Below, one piece after another: positions 1-7,164 of a stretch of 8,403 bases of DNA. This DNA comes from Pinisolibacter sp040275425 (GTDB taxonomy: Bacteria > Pseudomonadota > Alphaproteobacteria > Rhizobiales > Ancalomicrobiaceae). The stretch's first letter is position 1. Each line of letters begins with the position of its first letter. The notes below the pieces were generated by a model. That model had not been told where the DNA came from. It saw only the letters and a list, made by a program, of their open reading frames with translations, and did no database searches. Location: NCBI GenBank assembly GCA_040275425.1, contig JBEOKB010000051.1:1-8403 (forward strand). Direction: 5' to 3'. Made by a program: the position numbers and the translations under genes.

Positions 1-822
1 GGCCGCGCCCCCTCCCCCGCCGCCGGCGCCGAGCACCCAGGCGAGGACGAAGCGCACGCCGGTCGGACGCGTCCAGGTGGCCGACGACGTGAACAGGCGG
101 GTGGCGAGGAGGCGGCCGCCCCCGGCGAGGCCGCCGGGACGCAGGGTGAGGCGGCCGTCGAGGGCGGCGACGCGCAGGGCCTCGGTCCAGGTCGCGCCGT
201 CGGCGGAGACCCTGAGCGAGAAGTCGTCGCCGCCGAGCAGACCGAGCAGTGCGCGGCCGCTCCAGCCGGTCTCGAACAGCACCGCCGCGTCGCGGGCGGG
301 CGCGGCCTTGGCGACGGCGATGCGGACGTCGCCGGTTCCGGCACCGGAGACGTCGTCGTGGGCGAAGAGCGCGGCGTCGGTCTTGACGGCGAGGCGGTTG
401 ACGGCGTCGGCGGCGGTGTTGAGGCCGAGCGTGGCGAGCGAACCGTCGGCGAGGGCGGCGCGGCCGACCAGACCGGCGGCCTCGGCGAGATCGTGCCAGC
501 CGGTCGCGCCGAGATGGACGAGCAGGCGGCTCTCGTCCTCGACCCACACCAGCCATCCGGCACGGGGGGCGAGGAACTCCCACGCGCCGTCGCGGCGAGC
601 GGCGATTGTGCCGTCGGCTCCGGCCCAGGCACCGGTCGCGCCGGTCGCCACCAGCCAGCGCCCGCCCTCGGCGGGGCTCGCGGGCGGGGCGGCGAGGTCA
701 CGATCGGCGACGGCGATCTGAACCCCTGCGTCGAGGCGCATCAGCGCCTCGTTGTGGGTCACGTGCTTCTGGGCCTGCCCGGCTTCGATCAGCGGCAGGG
801 CGAGGCGAGGTGTGGTCGTCAT
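1..822 (-). CDS. DUF2793 tail-fibre-like protein with glycine-rich C-terminus (3' end outside window)
   Basis: Probable tail fibre or receptor-contact protein of the GTA particle. The ATG at 820-822 is preceded by GGAGG (828-832) with a 5-base spacer. 274 codons are visible and the frame is still open at the left edge, so the C-terminus is missing. The N-terminus (PRLALPLIEAGQAQKHVTHN, residues 5-24) is the hallmark of the DUF2793 family, followed by a Trp-rich segment (WEFLAPRAGWLVWVEDE). From about residue 244 (FTSSATWTRPTG) the sequence changes to the style of glycine-rich phage tail-fibre ends and reaches a run of six Gly at 7-24 of the window. DUF2793 proteins are known from tail-fibre genes of GTAs and alphaproteobacterial phages; the receptor-binding role is inferred. 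It lies 62 bases downstream of g15 on the same strand and is probably co-transcribed, since I see no convincing terminator in the gap. Confidence 0.85.
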   Translation of the reverse strand, partial: MTTTPRLALPLIEAGQAQKHVTHNEALMRLDAGVQIAVADRDLAAPPASPAEGGRWLVATGATGAWAGADGTIAARRDGAWEFLAPRAGWLVWVEDESRLLVHLGATGWHDLAEAAGLVGRAALADGSLATLGLNTAADAVNRLAVKTDAALFAHDDVSGAGTGDVRIAVAKAAPARDAAVLFETGWSGRALLGLLGGDDFSLRVSADGATWTEALRVAALDGRLTLRPGGLAGGGRLLATRLFTSSATWTRPTGVRFVLAWVLGAGGGGGGAA

Positions 823-884
823 ACATACCTCCGGCGTCCCGCGACCGGTGCGTACGGGGCGTGGGACTCGAACGAGGGGACGGT

Positions 885-3800
885 TCAGAGACGGAACACG
901 GCGCGACGGGGGACGCCGACGCCCCAGACCGGGTCGACCTGGGCGACGCTCACCTCGACGTCGACGGGGTTCGCGCCGAAGGCGGCGGCGCGCGCGGCCC
1001 CGGGCCAGACCCAGGCGGGCGCGGCGGTGTCGACGGTGCGGACGAGTGTTCCGGCGCGGCGGATCTCCAGGCGCCAGGCTTCGGCCGTCTCGGGGAACGG
1101 CACTTCGGCGAAGGCCCAGGAATCGGCCCCGGCGGCGCGTGAGCGTCGGACCCAGGAGAAGGCGACGTCGCCGCTCACGGGATCGACGCGGGCGCCCAAG
1201 TGGGCCGGGCTCCAGGAGCGTAGGCCCCTGCCCTCCGGGGTGGCGGCGACCTCGACCCAGCTCGGGGCGGTGGGCGGATCGGCGGCGGGGCCGACGCGCC
1301 AGACGATCTCGCGGCCGACGTCGTCGCGCCCGGTGGGCAGAGCGACGAGGCGATCGTCGAGCAGGACGAAGGGCGCGCCGGCGGCGATCTCGCTCACGCC
1401 GTCCCAGGCATCGTCGGAGCCGCCCTGCTCGCGCAGGAGGTCGGTCAGACGCCAGGTCGCGGCGGCGACGAGCTCGGCTCCCGCGAACTGGAAGACCTCC
1501 CAACGGCCGTTCGACGCCCGCACCGCGGCGCGATTGGCGCCGTCGAGCACCATGCGCTCGGAGGCGGCGGCGAGCGTGCCGCCGAGGAGGCGCACGTCGA
1601 GCACCGTGGCGCGATCCCATACGGCGACGGGGCCGCGCCGCAGCGCGGTCACGGTCTCGCCGATCAGGGCGGGGCGGTCGATGGTGCCGGCGCTCGCCAG
1701 CGTCGCGGCGTCGAGGCGGCGGCGGACGGCGAGGCGGCCGGTCCAGGGCGAGGCCCAGGCGGCGATCCACGGGCGATGGAGTTCGCCGTCGTCGGTCGGG
1801 TGAGCGAGATCGAGGACGTGTACCACCGGGGTGGGACGCAGCGGCGAGAGCGCGCCGCGCCGCAGTCGCGCCGCCGAGCGCGAGGGGCGATAGGCGGCGG
1901 GGTCGAGCGAACGGGCCTCGACGGTACGGGCGGCGCCGTCGGTGATCGCCTCGATCAGGAGACGTTCGAGGCGGTTCTCGACGTGGAGATCGATCACGTC
2001 GCCGGGCTCGAGGGCGAGGCGGGTCGGGTCGAGGGCGAAGCGCAGCGAGGTGCGGCTCGCCCACAGGTCGGCGAGCCAGACGTCGACCAGCCCGGCGACG
2101 GTCTCGACCGGGGCGACCATCGACAGATCGGCCGAGGACGCCCGCTTCGCGCCCCCGGCGAGGCGGCGCGAGGAGACCGTCGTGCGGCGATGATCGAGGG
2201 CGGCGTCGGAGAAGGTGACCGAGACCTCGGCGGGCAGCTCGCTCTCCTGGCGACGGCGGATCTCGATCAGCGGCGCCTTCTCGGTCTCGACCAGATCGGC
2301 GTGCGCCAGCTCCGCGTCGACGCGGCGGCCGCGGCCGCAGAAGCGCAGCGCGGTGCCGGTATCGACGGCATCGACGCAGAAGGCGGCGAGGAGCGGTTCG
2401 AGCGCCTCGCGCGCGGCCATGCGGCGGTCGATCACGAAACCGTCGACGTGGCCGGGCACGGCGCGGAAGGCGACCTCGTCGAAGTCGAAGTCGGCCAGCA
2501 CCGCGCGGATCAGCCCCTCGATCGAGGTGCCGCCGAGGCGGCCGGTCAACCAGTGGCCGGTCGACCACGCCGGGCCGTCCGACCACACGTCGACGGCGGA
2601 GGGGAACACCGGATAGGGCCGAGCGTCCCAGGTCCACAGGTGGGCGTGGGCGAGATCGACCATCGGTCGGCCGGTGACGGGCGAGAGCGGGTTGTGAGCG
2701 GGGTGGCGGTCGGGGTTCCAGTGGTCGAGCACGGTCTCGAGGAAGCGGCGCTGGACGAGATCGTCGCGGGCGCCGCTCGAGAAGGGCGGCAGGCCGCCTT
2801 CCGACGACTTCGGATCGGGAAAGGCGCTCGGCCGGTTGGCGCCGAGATCGACGGCCGGGCAGCCGAGTTCGGTGAACCAGATCGGCTTGGAGCCGGGCAC
2901 CCAGGCGGTCGGCGTCGGCGCGCGGACGCCGCCGGGGCGATCGTGATGGGGGTTCGACCACCAGCCGGCGAGATCCTTGGGGCGGAAGACCCAGTGCTCG
3001 CCGTGGGCGGTGTCGACGATCGGAGTGCGGATCTGGGCGCGGCGATCGGCGTCGCTCGCATAGTACCAGTCGAAGTTCTCGCCACCGGCGATCCCGGCGG
3101 CGAGGGCGGCGCGGTCGGCCGGGCCGTCGTGGAGCGCGGCGTCGAGGTGATCACCCGGGCGCCAGTCGGTCAGCGGGAACCAGGCGTCGATGCCGACGGC
3201 GTCGACGTTCGGGCTCGCCCACAGCGGATCGAGATGGAAGCGCACGTCGCCGGAGCCGTCGGCGGGGTGATGGCCGAACCATTCGGTCCAGTCGGCGCCG
3301 TAGGTGATCGCGGTCGCGGGGCCGAGCACGGCGCGCGCGTCGGCGGCGAGCGCGACCAGGGCCTCGACGAAGGGGTAGGCGCCGGCTCCATCGCGCAGGG
3401 TGGTGAGGCCGACGAATTCGGACCCGAGCAGGAAGGCGTCGACGCCGCCGGCGGCGACGGCGAGGTGCGCCATGTGCAGGATCATGCGGCGGAACGACCA
3501 TTCGGTCGGATCGGCGCAGAGCACGGTGTCGCCGCTCACCGCGAAGGCCGAGCGGGGGACGTCGCCGACGAAGGCGGCGACGTCCGCGCGGACGGCGGCG
3601 GTGCGATCGGACGTGCCGGGGCGGCCGGGTGCCGGATGGCAGGTGATGCGGCCGCGCCACGGGAAGGCCGCCTGCTCGGCGCCGCCGTAGGGGTCGGGCA
3701 GGCCGTTGCCGGGGGCGAGGTCCATCGACACGAAGGGATAGAGCGTGACCTTCAGACCGCGCGAGCGGATCTCGCGGATCGCGGCGACGACCGAGGCGTC

Positions 3801-4766
3801 GGACGGGGTGCCGCCATAGGCGGCGCGACCGTCGAGACGCGCGACGACGCGGGCCTCGGTGCGCGACAGACCGGCGACCGACCAGAGCGTCGGCGAGGTG
3901 TCCTTGTCGGCGGCGTCGACGGCGGGGCGCAGGCGGCATTCGCCGACGCGCAGATCGTCGCCGAACCAGCTCACCACCAGGGCGATGCGCTCGAGGTTCG
4001 GGCACAGCTCGACCAACTCGTCGAGGGCGGCGAGGAAGTCGGTGGCGGCGGAGGCGGTGTGGCGGTTCTCCGAGGCGGTGGCGCCGAAGCTGGCACGGGT
4101 CACGGCGCGAGTGTCGTAGCCGAACTCCGTCGCACCGGGGATCAGGGTGACGGCGCGAATCTCCGATTCCAGCGCGTCGACGACGCGGATCACCTCGAAG
4201 GTGAGCTGGGGAATGCGGTTGCCCCAGTCGTCGAGGGGGAAGCGTTCGAACACGACGATCGCGGTGCCGCGGTAGGCGGGCACCTCGCCGCCCTGACGGG
4301 CGAGGATCAGCGGGTCGGCCTCCTGGTCCTCGCTGCCGAGATGGACGCGCATCGTCACGGTCTCGGTGTCGAGCAGGGTGCCGTCGGCCCACACCCGAGC
4401 GACGCGGGAGATCGGCCCCTCGCACAGGCCGACGGCGAAGTTGGCGTGATAGCGATAGGAGGTCGACGACACGCCGCCCTTGCCGCCGTGGGTCTCCTCG
4501 ACCACCGTCTCCTCGTAGCGGGTCGCCCAGATCACCTGACCGGCGAGGCGGACGCGGCCGTAGACGCGGGGGACGTCGGCACCCTCGGACGAGCTCTGCA
4601 CGTCGAGATCGGCGAGGCGCGGGCCGGTGACGGAAGCGCCGGAATGCAGGAGCGCGCGGTCGATCACCGCGCCGGCGATACCGCCGATCGCCTGACCGAC
4701 CATCGCACCGATGCCCATCGCGCCACCGAGGGCGCTTCCGGCGGCGGCGAGGAGCAGGGTGGCCAT
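885..4766 (-). CDS. g15: GTA baseplate/host-specificity protein gp15 with TIM-barrel domain ('megatron')
   Basis: Largest tail-tip protein, 1293 aa, close to the roughly 1300 aa usual for this family. It closes the baseplate and is thought to mediate host contact and tail-tip opening. The Ala/Gly-rich hydrophobic N-terminus (about residues 1-40) is typical. A glycoside-hydrolase-like TIM-barrel region spans about residues 330-720. It carries GSEF (Glu450) and WFTELGCP (Glu633), placed like the acid/base and nucleophile of a clan-A hydrolase; catalysis itself is unproven. Next comes a phage-tail_3 type region (about 740-950) with VIDRRMAAREAL near 783. The C-terminal part has WDRATVLDV near 1050 and NGRWEVFQFAGAEL near 1090, which resemble the Rcc01698-type C-terminal domain. 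The ATG at 4764-4766 follows the g14 stop after 6 bases, and GGAG inside the end of g14 can serve as its RBS. TGA is at 885-887. Confidence 0.95.
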   Translation of the reverse strand: MATLLLAAAGSALGGAMGIGAMVGQAIGGIAGAVIDRALLHSGASVTGPRLADLDVQSSSEGADVPRVYGRVRLAGQVIWATRYEETVVEETHGGKGGVSSTSYRYHANFAVGLCEGPISRVARVWADGTLLDTETVTMRVHLGSEDQEADPLILARQGGEVPAYRGTAIVVFERFPLDDWGNRIPQLTFEVIRVVDALESEIRAVTLIPGATEFGYDTRAVTRASFGATASENRHTASAATDFLAALDELVELCPNLERIALVVSWFGDDLRVGECRLRPAVDAADKDTSPTLWSVAGLSRTEARVVARLDGRAAYGGTPSDASVVAAIREIRSRGLKVTLYPFVSMDLAPGNGLPDPYGGAEQAAFPWRGRITCHPAPGRPGTSDRTAAVRADVAAFVGDVPRSAFAVSGDTVLCADPTEWSFRRMILHMAHLAVAAGGVDAFLLGSEFVGLTTLRDGAGAYPFVEALVALAADARAVLGPATAITYGADWTEWFGHHPADGSGDVRFHLDPLWASPNVDAVGIDAWFPLTDWRPGDHLDAALHDGPADRAALAAGIAGGENFDWYYASDADRRAQIRTPIVDTAHGEHWVFRPKDLAGWWSNPHHDRPGGVRAPTPTAWVPGSKPIWFTELGCPAVDLGANRPSAFPDPKSSEGGLPPFSSGARDDLVQRRFLETVLDHWNPDRHPAHNPLSPVTGRPMVDLAHAHLWTWDARPYPVFPSAVDVWSDGPAWSTGHWLTGRLGGTSIEGLIRAVLADFDFDEVAFRAVPGHVDGFVIDRRMAAREALEPLLAAFCVDAVDTGTALRFCGRGRRVDAELAHADLVETEKAPLIEIRRRQESELPAEVSVTFSDAALDHRRTTVSSRRLAGGAKRASSADLSMVAPVETVAGLVDVWLADLWASRTSLRFALDPTRLALEPGDVIDLHVENRLERLLIEAITDGAARTVEARSLDPAAYRPSRSAARLRRGALSPLRPTPVVHVLDLAHPTDDGELHRPWIAAWASPWTGRLAVRRRLDAATLASAGTIDRPALIGETVTALRRGPVAVWDRATVLDVRLLGGTLAAASERMVLDGANRAAVRASNGRWEVFQFAGAELVAAATWRLTDLLREQGGSDDAWDGVSEIAAGAPFVLLDDRLVALPTGRDDVGREIVWRVGPAADPPTAPSWVEVAATPEGRGLRSWSPAHLGARVDPVSGDVAFSWVRRSRAAGADSWAFAEVPFPETAEAWRLEIRRAGTLVRTVDTAAPAWVWPGAARAAAFGANPVDVEVSVAQVDPVWGVGVPRRAVFRL

Positions 4767-4772
4767 GGGGGA

Positions 4773-5273
4773 TCACTCCGGGTCGGAGACGGAGGGGACG
4801 CGATCTTCGATCGGGTCGTCGATCACGCCGGGAAAGGCGAAGGCGGCGGCGAGACGGCGGCGCCACCAGGGACCGAGCGGGCTCTCCACCACCGCCGAGC
4901 CGTCGTAGGCGTGGACGAAGCGGGCGGGAGCGACGAGGACGCCGGCGTGTTTCGCCGGCATGTCGGCGCGCCAGCGGAACAGCAGGACGTCGCCGGGGCG
5001 GGCGCGGTCGACCGGCACCGGCACGAGGCGGCGGCGCGCGGCCGACAACAGGGTCTCGAGCCCGCCCGCCTCGGCCCAGTCGGGCGCATAGGGCGGCAAG
5101 GGTTCGGGTTCCGCGCCGTAGAACTCGCGCCACAGGCCGCGAACCAGGCCGAGGCAGTCGCAGCCGACGCCCTCGAGGCCGGCGCGGTGGCGATAGGGCG
5201 TGCCGATCCAGCGGCGGGCGGCGGCGACGATCGCCTCCCGCGTCGGGGCGCCCTGCGGGACAGGGTCGGTCAT
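4773..5273 (-). CDS. g14: GTA NlpC/P60-family cell-wall peptidase gp14
   Basis: Tail-associated peptidoglycan peptidase of 166 aa, the usual size for this family. It probably cuts the peptide stem of the recipient wall during DNA delivery. The N-terminus holds an ArgTrp-Ile-Gly-Thr-Pro-Tyr motif (residues 21-27). The catalytic cysteine is most likely Cys40 in CDCLGL, with His109 in KHAGVL and His121 in VHAYDG as the other candidate active-site residues; all positions fit NlpC/P60. The ATG (5271-5273) overlaps the g13 stop as ATGA (5270-5273), so translation is probably coupled to g13. GGAGG lies 12 bases upstream, inside g13. No signal peptide is visible, as expected for a virion protein loaded during assembly. 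It ends 6 bases before g15. Confidence 0.95.
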   Translation of the reverse strand: MTDPVPQGAPTREAIVAAARRWIGTPYRHRAGLEGVGCDCLGLVRGLWREFYGAEPEPLPPYAPDWAEAGGLETLLSAARRRLVPVPVDRARPGDVLLFRWRADMPAKHAGVLVAPARFVHAYDGSAVVESPLGPWWRRRLAAAFAFPGVIDDPIEDRVPSVSDPE

Positions 5274-6148
5274 GTGACGATCACGCCTCCGTCTTCGGCG
5301 ACACCGGCGGAGCCGGGGGCGGCGACCAGGAAGTCGTTGCCGGGGATGTGCGGGAAGCCGCGGAAGGCGCCGGCGTTGGCGAAGCGATCGCGGCAGGTCT
5401 CGAAGCGCTTGTCGCAGCCGGGGAAGACCGCGAGGTGGTCGCCGACGGCGATACCGGCGAGCGGGCGCCACAGGTCGAGGACGACCGCGCCGCCGTCGAG
5501 TTCGTGGGTGCGAATCTCGGTCGCGCGACCGACGGCGGCGCCGTCGAGGGGGCGGACGAGGCCGCGATCGAAGATGGCGGCGGCGAAGCCGTCGAGGCCG
5601 GAGACGACGAGGCGGTGGGCAGCGGCGAGCGCCACGACGGTCGCCGCCTCCGGCTCGACGGCGAGACCGCAACGGGCGTCGCCGAGATCGGCATCGCAGC
5701 GATGCTGGAACAGGCGGCCGCGGGTCTCGTCGAGGCGGTGGGCGAGCGAGCGGATCTCGGCGCGAAAGGCGCCGTCGGCACGGACGATCTCGCCGAGACG
5801 GCCGTCGCGCAGGCGGACGCGGCGAGCGGGATCGCTCCAGTCGACCAGATCGATCTCCACCGCCGCGCCGTCCCACAGGCCCGCCTCGACATCGGTGGCG
5901 GTCAGGGCCTCGGAGGTGAGCGCGCCGTCGACCTCGAGCCCGCCGACGGAGAGATCGGCGCGGGCGACCGCCTCGGAGGCGGTGAAGCCGGTCGCCGCCT
6001 CGTGGACGACGCCGTCGTAGGCGAGCGGGCGATCGTGGTCGGTGAAGCCGAGCACGCGGCCGTCGGCGCGGGTCAGGCGCCAGCAGTGGGCGAGCGTGGT
6101 CGCGCCGGTGGCGAGAGCGGCGGCGAGGGCGGGCGGCAGGGTCTTCAC
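5270..6148 (-). CDS. g13: GTA hub protein gp13 (DUF2163, phage BR0599-like C-terminus)
   Basis: Tail-tip hub protein of 292 aa that sits between the distal tail ring and gp15. The start is taken as GTG at 6146-6148, because it overlaps the g12 stop as GTGA (6145-6148), has GGAG 8 bases upstream, and gives the usual family N-terminus (KTLPPALAAAL). A much longer in-frame reading upstream is only an artefact of g12 DNA. The N-terminal half is DUF2163-like (GFTDHDRPL at 34-42; SVGGLEVDGAL at 67-77). The C-terminal half has the family pattern with CRDRFANAGAFRGFPHIPG (252-270). Four cysteines, Cys151, Cys160, Cys245 and Cys252, are spaced as a metal or Fe-S site. From memory, the RcGTA hub protein was reported to hold an iron-sulfur cluster; that this protein does so is inferred. 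Confidence 0.93.
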   Translation of the reverse strand: MKTLPPALAAALATGATTLAHCWRLTRADGRVLGFTDHDRPLAYDGVVHEAATGFTASEAVARADLSVGGLEVDGALTSEALTATDVEAGLWDGAAVEIDLVDWSDPARRVRLRDGRLGEIVRADGAFRAEIRSLAHRLDETRGRLFQHRCDADLGDARCGLAVEPEAATVVALAAAHRLVVSGLDGFAAAIFDRGLVRPLDGAAVGRATEIRTHELDGGAVVLDLWRPLAGIAVGDHLAVFPGCDKRFETCRDRFANAGAFRGFPHIPGNDFLVAAPGSAGVAEDGGVIVT

Positions 6149-6795
6149 GAGCGCAGCTCCACGAGCGGGATGGTCGGGATTTCGCCGGCGAGGAAGGCGG
6201 AGAGATCGACACGAATCTCGTCGGTGTCGAAGCGCACCGGCACGCGGAAGCGGAAGCCGGCGGTGACGGCGGCGCCCGACGGCGGAACGGCGGCGACGGC
6301 GAAGGTGACGAGGCCGGTTTCGGCATCGACCGAGAAGTCGGCGCCGCGCGTCTTCTCGACCCCGGCGACGGCGACGCGGACGGTGTCGACGAGCGGGCGG
6401 GTGACCGCGCGCGTCCAGGGCCGGACGGGGGCGCCGTAGGTCTTGGCGAGGGCGAAGACGCGGGTGGCGCCGTCGCCGGTGCCGATCGTCTGATCGAGCG
6501 GACCGGGCGCGCGCGAGGGAGCGCAGGAGCGGTCGTCGAGCGGGTCGCGCCAGAGGAAGCCGTGGAGGCGCCCGCGCCGCGCCTCGAAGAAGGCGAGCAC
6601 CTCGTGGAGGTCGTCGAGCGAGCGGACGCCCGAGCCCGCGTCCCAGCGGCGGCGGCTGTCGGCCCAGCGGGCGTTGCGCACCTCGCGGCCGGAGCCGAGA
6701 ACGACGATCTCGGTGCGACGCTCGGGACCACCGGCGGCGCGCAGCGCGAGGGCGAGCGGAAATTCGACGTCGTCGATCGCGACGATTTCGGTCAT
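6145..6795 (-). CDS. g12: GTA distal tail protein gp12 (DUF2460)
   Basis: Distal tail protein of 216 aa, forming the ring between tail tube and hub in RcGTA-like particles. Recognised as DUF2460 by the early FPLALALRAAGGPERRTEIV segment, RNARWADSRRRWDAGSGVRS, and FFEARRGRLHGFLWRDPLDD, the family's most conserved stretch. The ATG is at 6793-6795, with GAGGG (6805-6809) 9 bases upstream. Its stop overlaps the GTG start of g13 by four bases. It is the first minus-strand gene after the plus-strand DUF465 gene, so it either depends on read-through from g11 across that gene or on its own promoter in the 6796-6882 gap. Length and order match the canonical cluster, with no sign of damage. Confidence 0.94.
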   Translation of the reverse strand: MTEIVAIDDVEFPLALALRAAGGPERRTEIVVLGSGREVRNARWADSRRRWDAGSGVRSLDDLHEVLAFFEARRGRLHGFLWRDPLDDRSCAPSRAPGPLDQTIGTGDGATRVFALAKTYGAPVRPWTRAVTRPLVDTVRVAVAGVEKTRGADFSVDAETGLVTFAVAAVPPSGAAVTAGFRFRVPVRFDTDEIRVDLSAFLAGEIPTIPLVELRS

Positions 6796-6882
6796 GGCGA
6801 TGAACCCTCGTACATTTGATTTTCCTCAACGACGCTTCCCGAGGGGACGGGTAACGATCGAATGAGAGGAGGACGCGTAGTG
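6796..6882. promoter_or_regulatory. Divergent intergenic region between g12 and the DUF465 gene
   Basis: An 87-base gap between two divergently read genes. It contains the most AT-rich patch nearby (about 6811-6829), in a window that is otherwise extremely GC-rich. A promoter for the plus-strand gene, and perhaps one for g12, is expected here. I see a TTGATT hexamer at 6816-6821 that could be a -35 box, but no convincing -10 at the right distance on either strand, so no boxes are assigned. Confidence 0.35.
6867..6872 (+). promoter_or_regulatory. AGGAGG ribosome binding site that sets the DUF465 start
   Basis: A full-strength AGGAGG lies 10 bases before ATG 6883-6885 and 7 bases before the in-frame GTG 6880-6882. 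It lies downstream of the longer in-frame ATG at 6862-6864, so that upstream ATG cannot be its target. This rules out the 92-residue reading. Confidence 0.7.
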
Positions 6883-7140
6883 ATGTCTGTCCATTCTTCA
6901 CACGATCTCGCCGAGGAATTTCCGCAGCACGTCGAGCGCATCCGCTCGCTGGTGCTGGTGGATGCGAAATTCTCTCACACCGTTCAGGCGTATTCGGACG
7001 TCAATCTCGAGATCCTCAGGATCGAGAACGAACTCGAGACGGCGTCGGACGAGTATCTCGAGACGTTGAAGAAGAAACGACTTCACCACCTCGACCTGAT
7101 TCTGCAGAAACTTCTGCAACCCGAACACACCGGAACCTGA
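6883..7140 (+). CDS. Small YdcH/DUF465-family protein, opposite strand inside the GTA operon
   Basis: 85-residue charged, helix-rich protein. A hydrophilic N-terminal helix has HDLAEEFPQHVERIRSL at 7-23, a central segment has DAKFSHTVQAYSDVNLEILR at 27-46, and the C-terminus has TLKKKRLHHLDLILQKLL (61-78). The EFP start, the central FxxxxxxYxxVNxxIxRxE pattern and the LKKKRLHLKD-like C-terminal helix are those of DUF465/YdcH. This is a widespread family of small antiparallel coiled-coil proteins without a firm function. No signal peptide or membrane segment is seen. Start: ATG 6883 (85 aa) or GTG 6880 (86 aa), both served by AGGAGG at 6867-6872. It is the only plus-strand gene I support here. 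It separates g11 from g12 and has visibly lower GC and more A/T third positions than its neighbours, so it looks like an ordinary chromosomal gene or later arrival rather than a structural GTA gene. A link to GTA function is unproven. Confidence 0.85.
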   Translation: MSVHSSHDLAEEFPQHVERIRSLVLVDAKFSHTVQAYSDVNLEILRIENELETASDEYLETLKKKRLHHLDLILQKLLQPEHTGT

Positions 7141-7164
7141 GCCCCTCCTCGTTGGGTCCGGTGT
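7127..7164. terminator. Inverted repeat at the convergent DUF465/g11 junction
   Basis: Left arm 7127-7137 (acaccggaacc) pairs with right arm 7154-7164 (gggtccggtgt). There are 8 perfect pairs, one mismatch (7135/7156) and two more pairs, around a 16-base loop. It begins inside the last codons of the DUF465 gene and ends on the last base of the g11 stop codon. Its position between two converging genes suggests a bidirectional terminator. Neither side has a T-tract, so intrinsic termination is uncertain. Confidence 0.4.

Noticed and set aside
823..884. Possible terminator between g15 and the DUF2793 gene
   Set aside because: Only a weak 5-bp gtccc/gggac pairing (836-840 with 860-864) is visible, with no T-tract; the gap looks like a simple intergenic spacer with an RBS.
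358..1945. Several long plus-strand open frames over the DUF2793 gene and the 3' end of g15
   Set aside because: Arg/Pro/Ala-rich shadow translations with no RBS and no family features; the minus-strand genes explain this DNA.
3151..5133. Minus-strand open frame of 660 codons overlapping g15 and g14 in another frame
   Set aside because: Almost entirely Arg/Pro-rich, a typical out-of-frame reading of GC-rich DNA, and fully contained within two well-supported genes.
1776..6020. Plus-strand open frame of about 1414 codons antisense to g15, g14 and g13
   Set aside because: Its product is a low-complexity Gly/Ala/Arg/Asp/Val-rich sequence with no recognisable domain. It mirrors the codon pattern of very GC-rich genes on the other strand, which have clear family matches.
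4773..6731. Reading g14 as the end of a 652-residue minus-strand protein
   Set aside because: The part upstream of the ATG at 5273 is an Arg/Pro-rich shadow of g13 and g12; the ATGA overlap and normal NlpC/P60 length fix the start at 5273.
6862..6882. Upstream ATG at 6862 as the start of the DUF465 gene
   Set aside because: It lies before the AGGAGG (6867-6872), which is correctly spaced only for GTG 6880 or ATG 6883, and the extra residues (MRGGRVV) encode the RBS itself.
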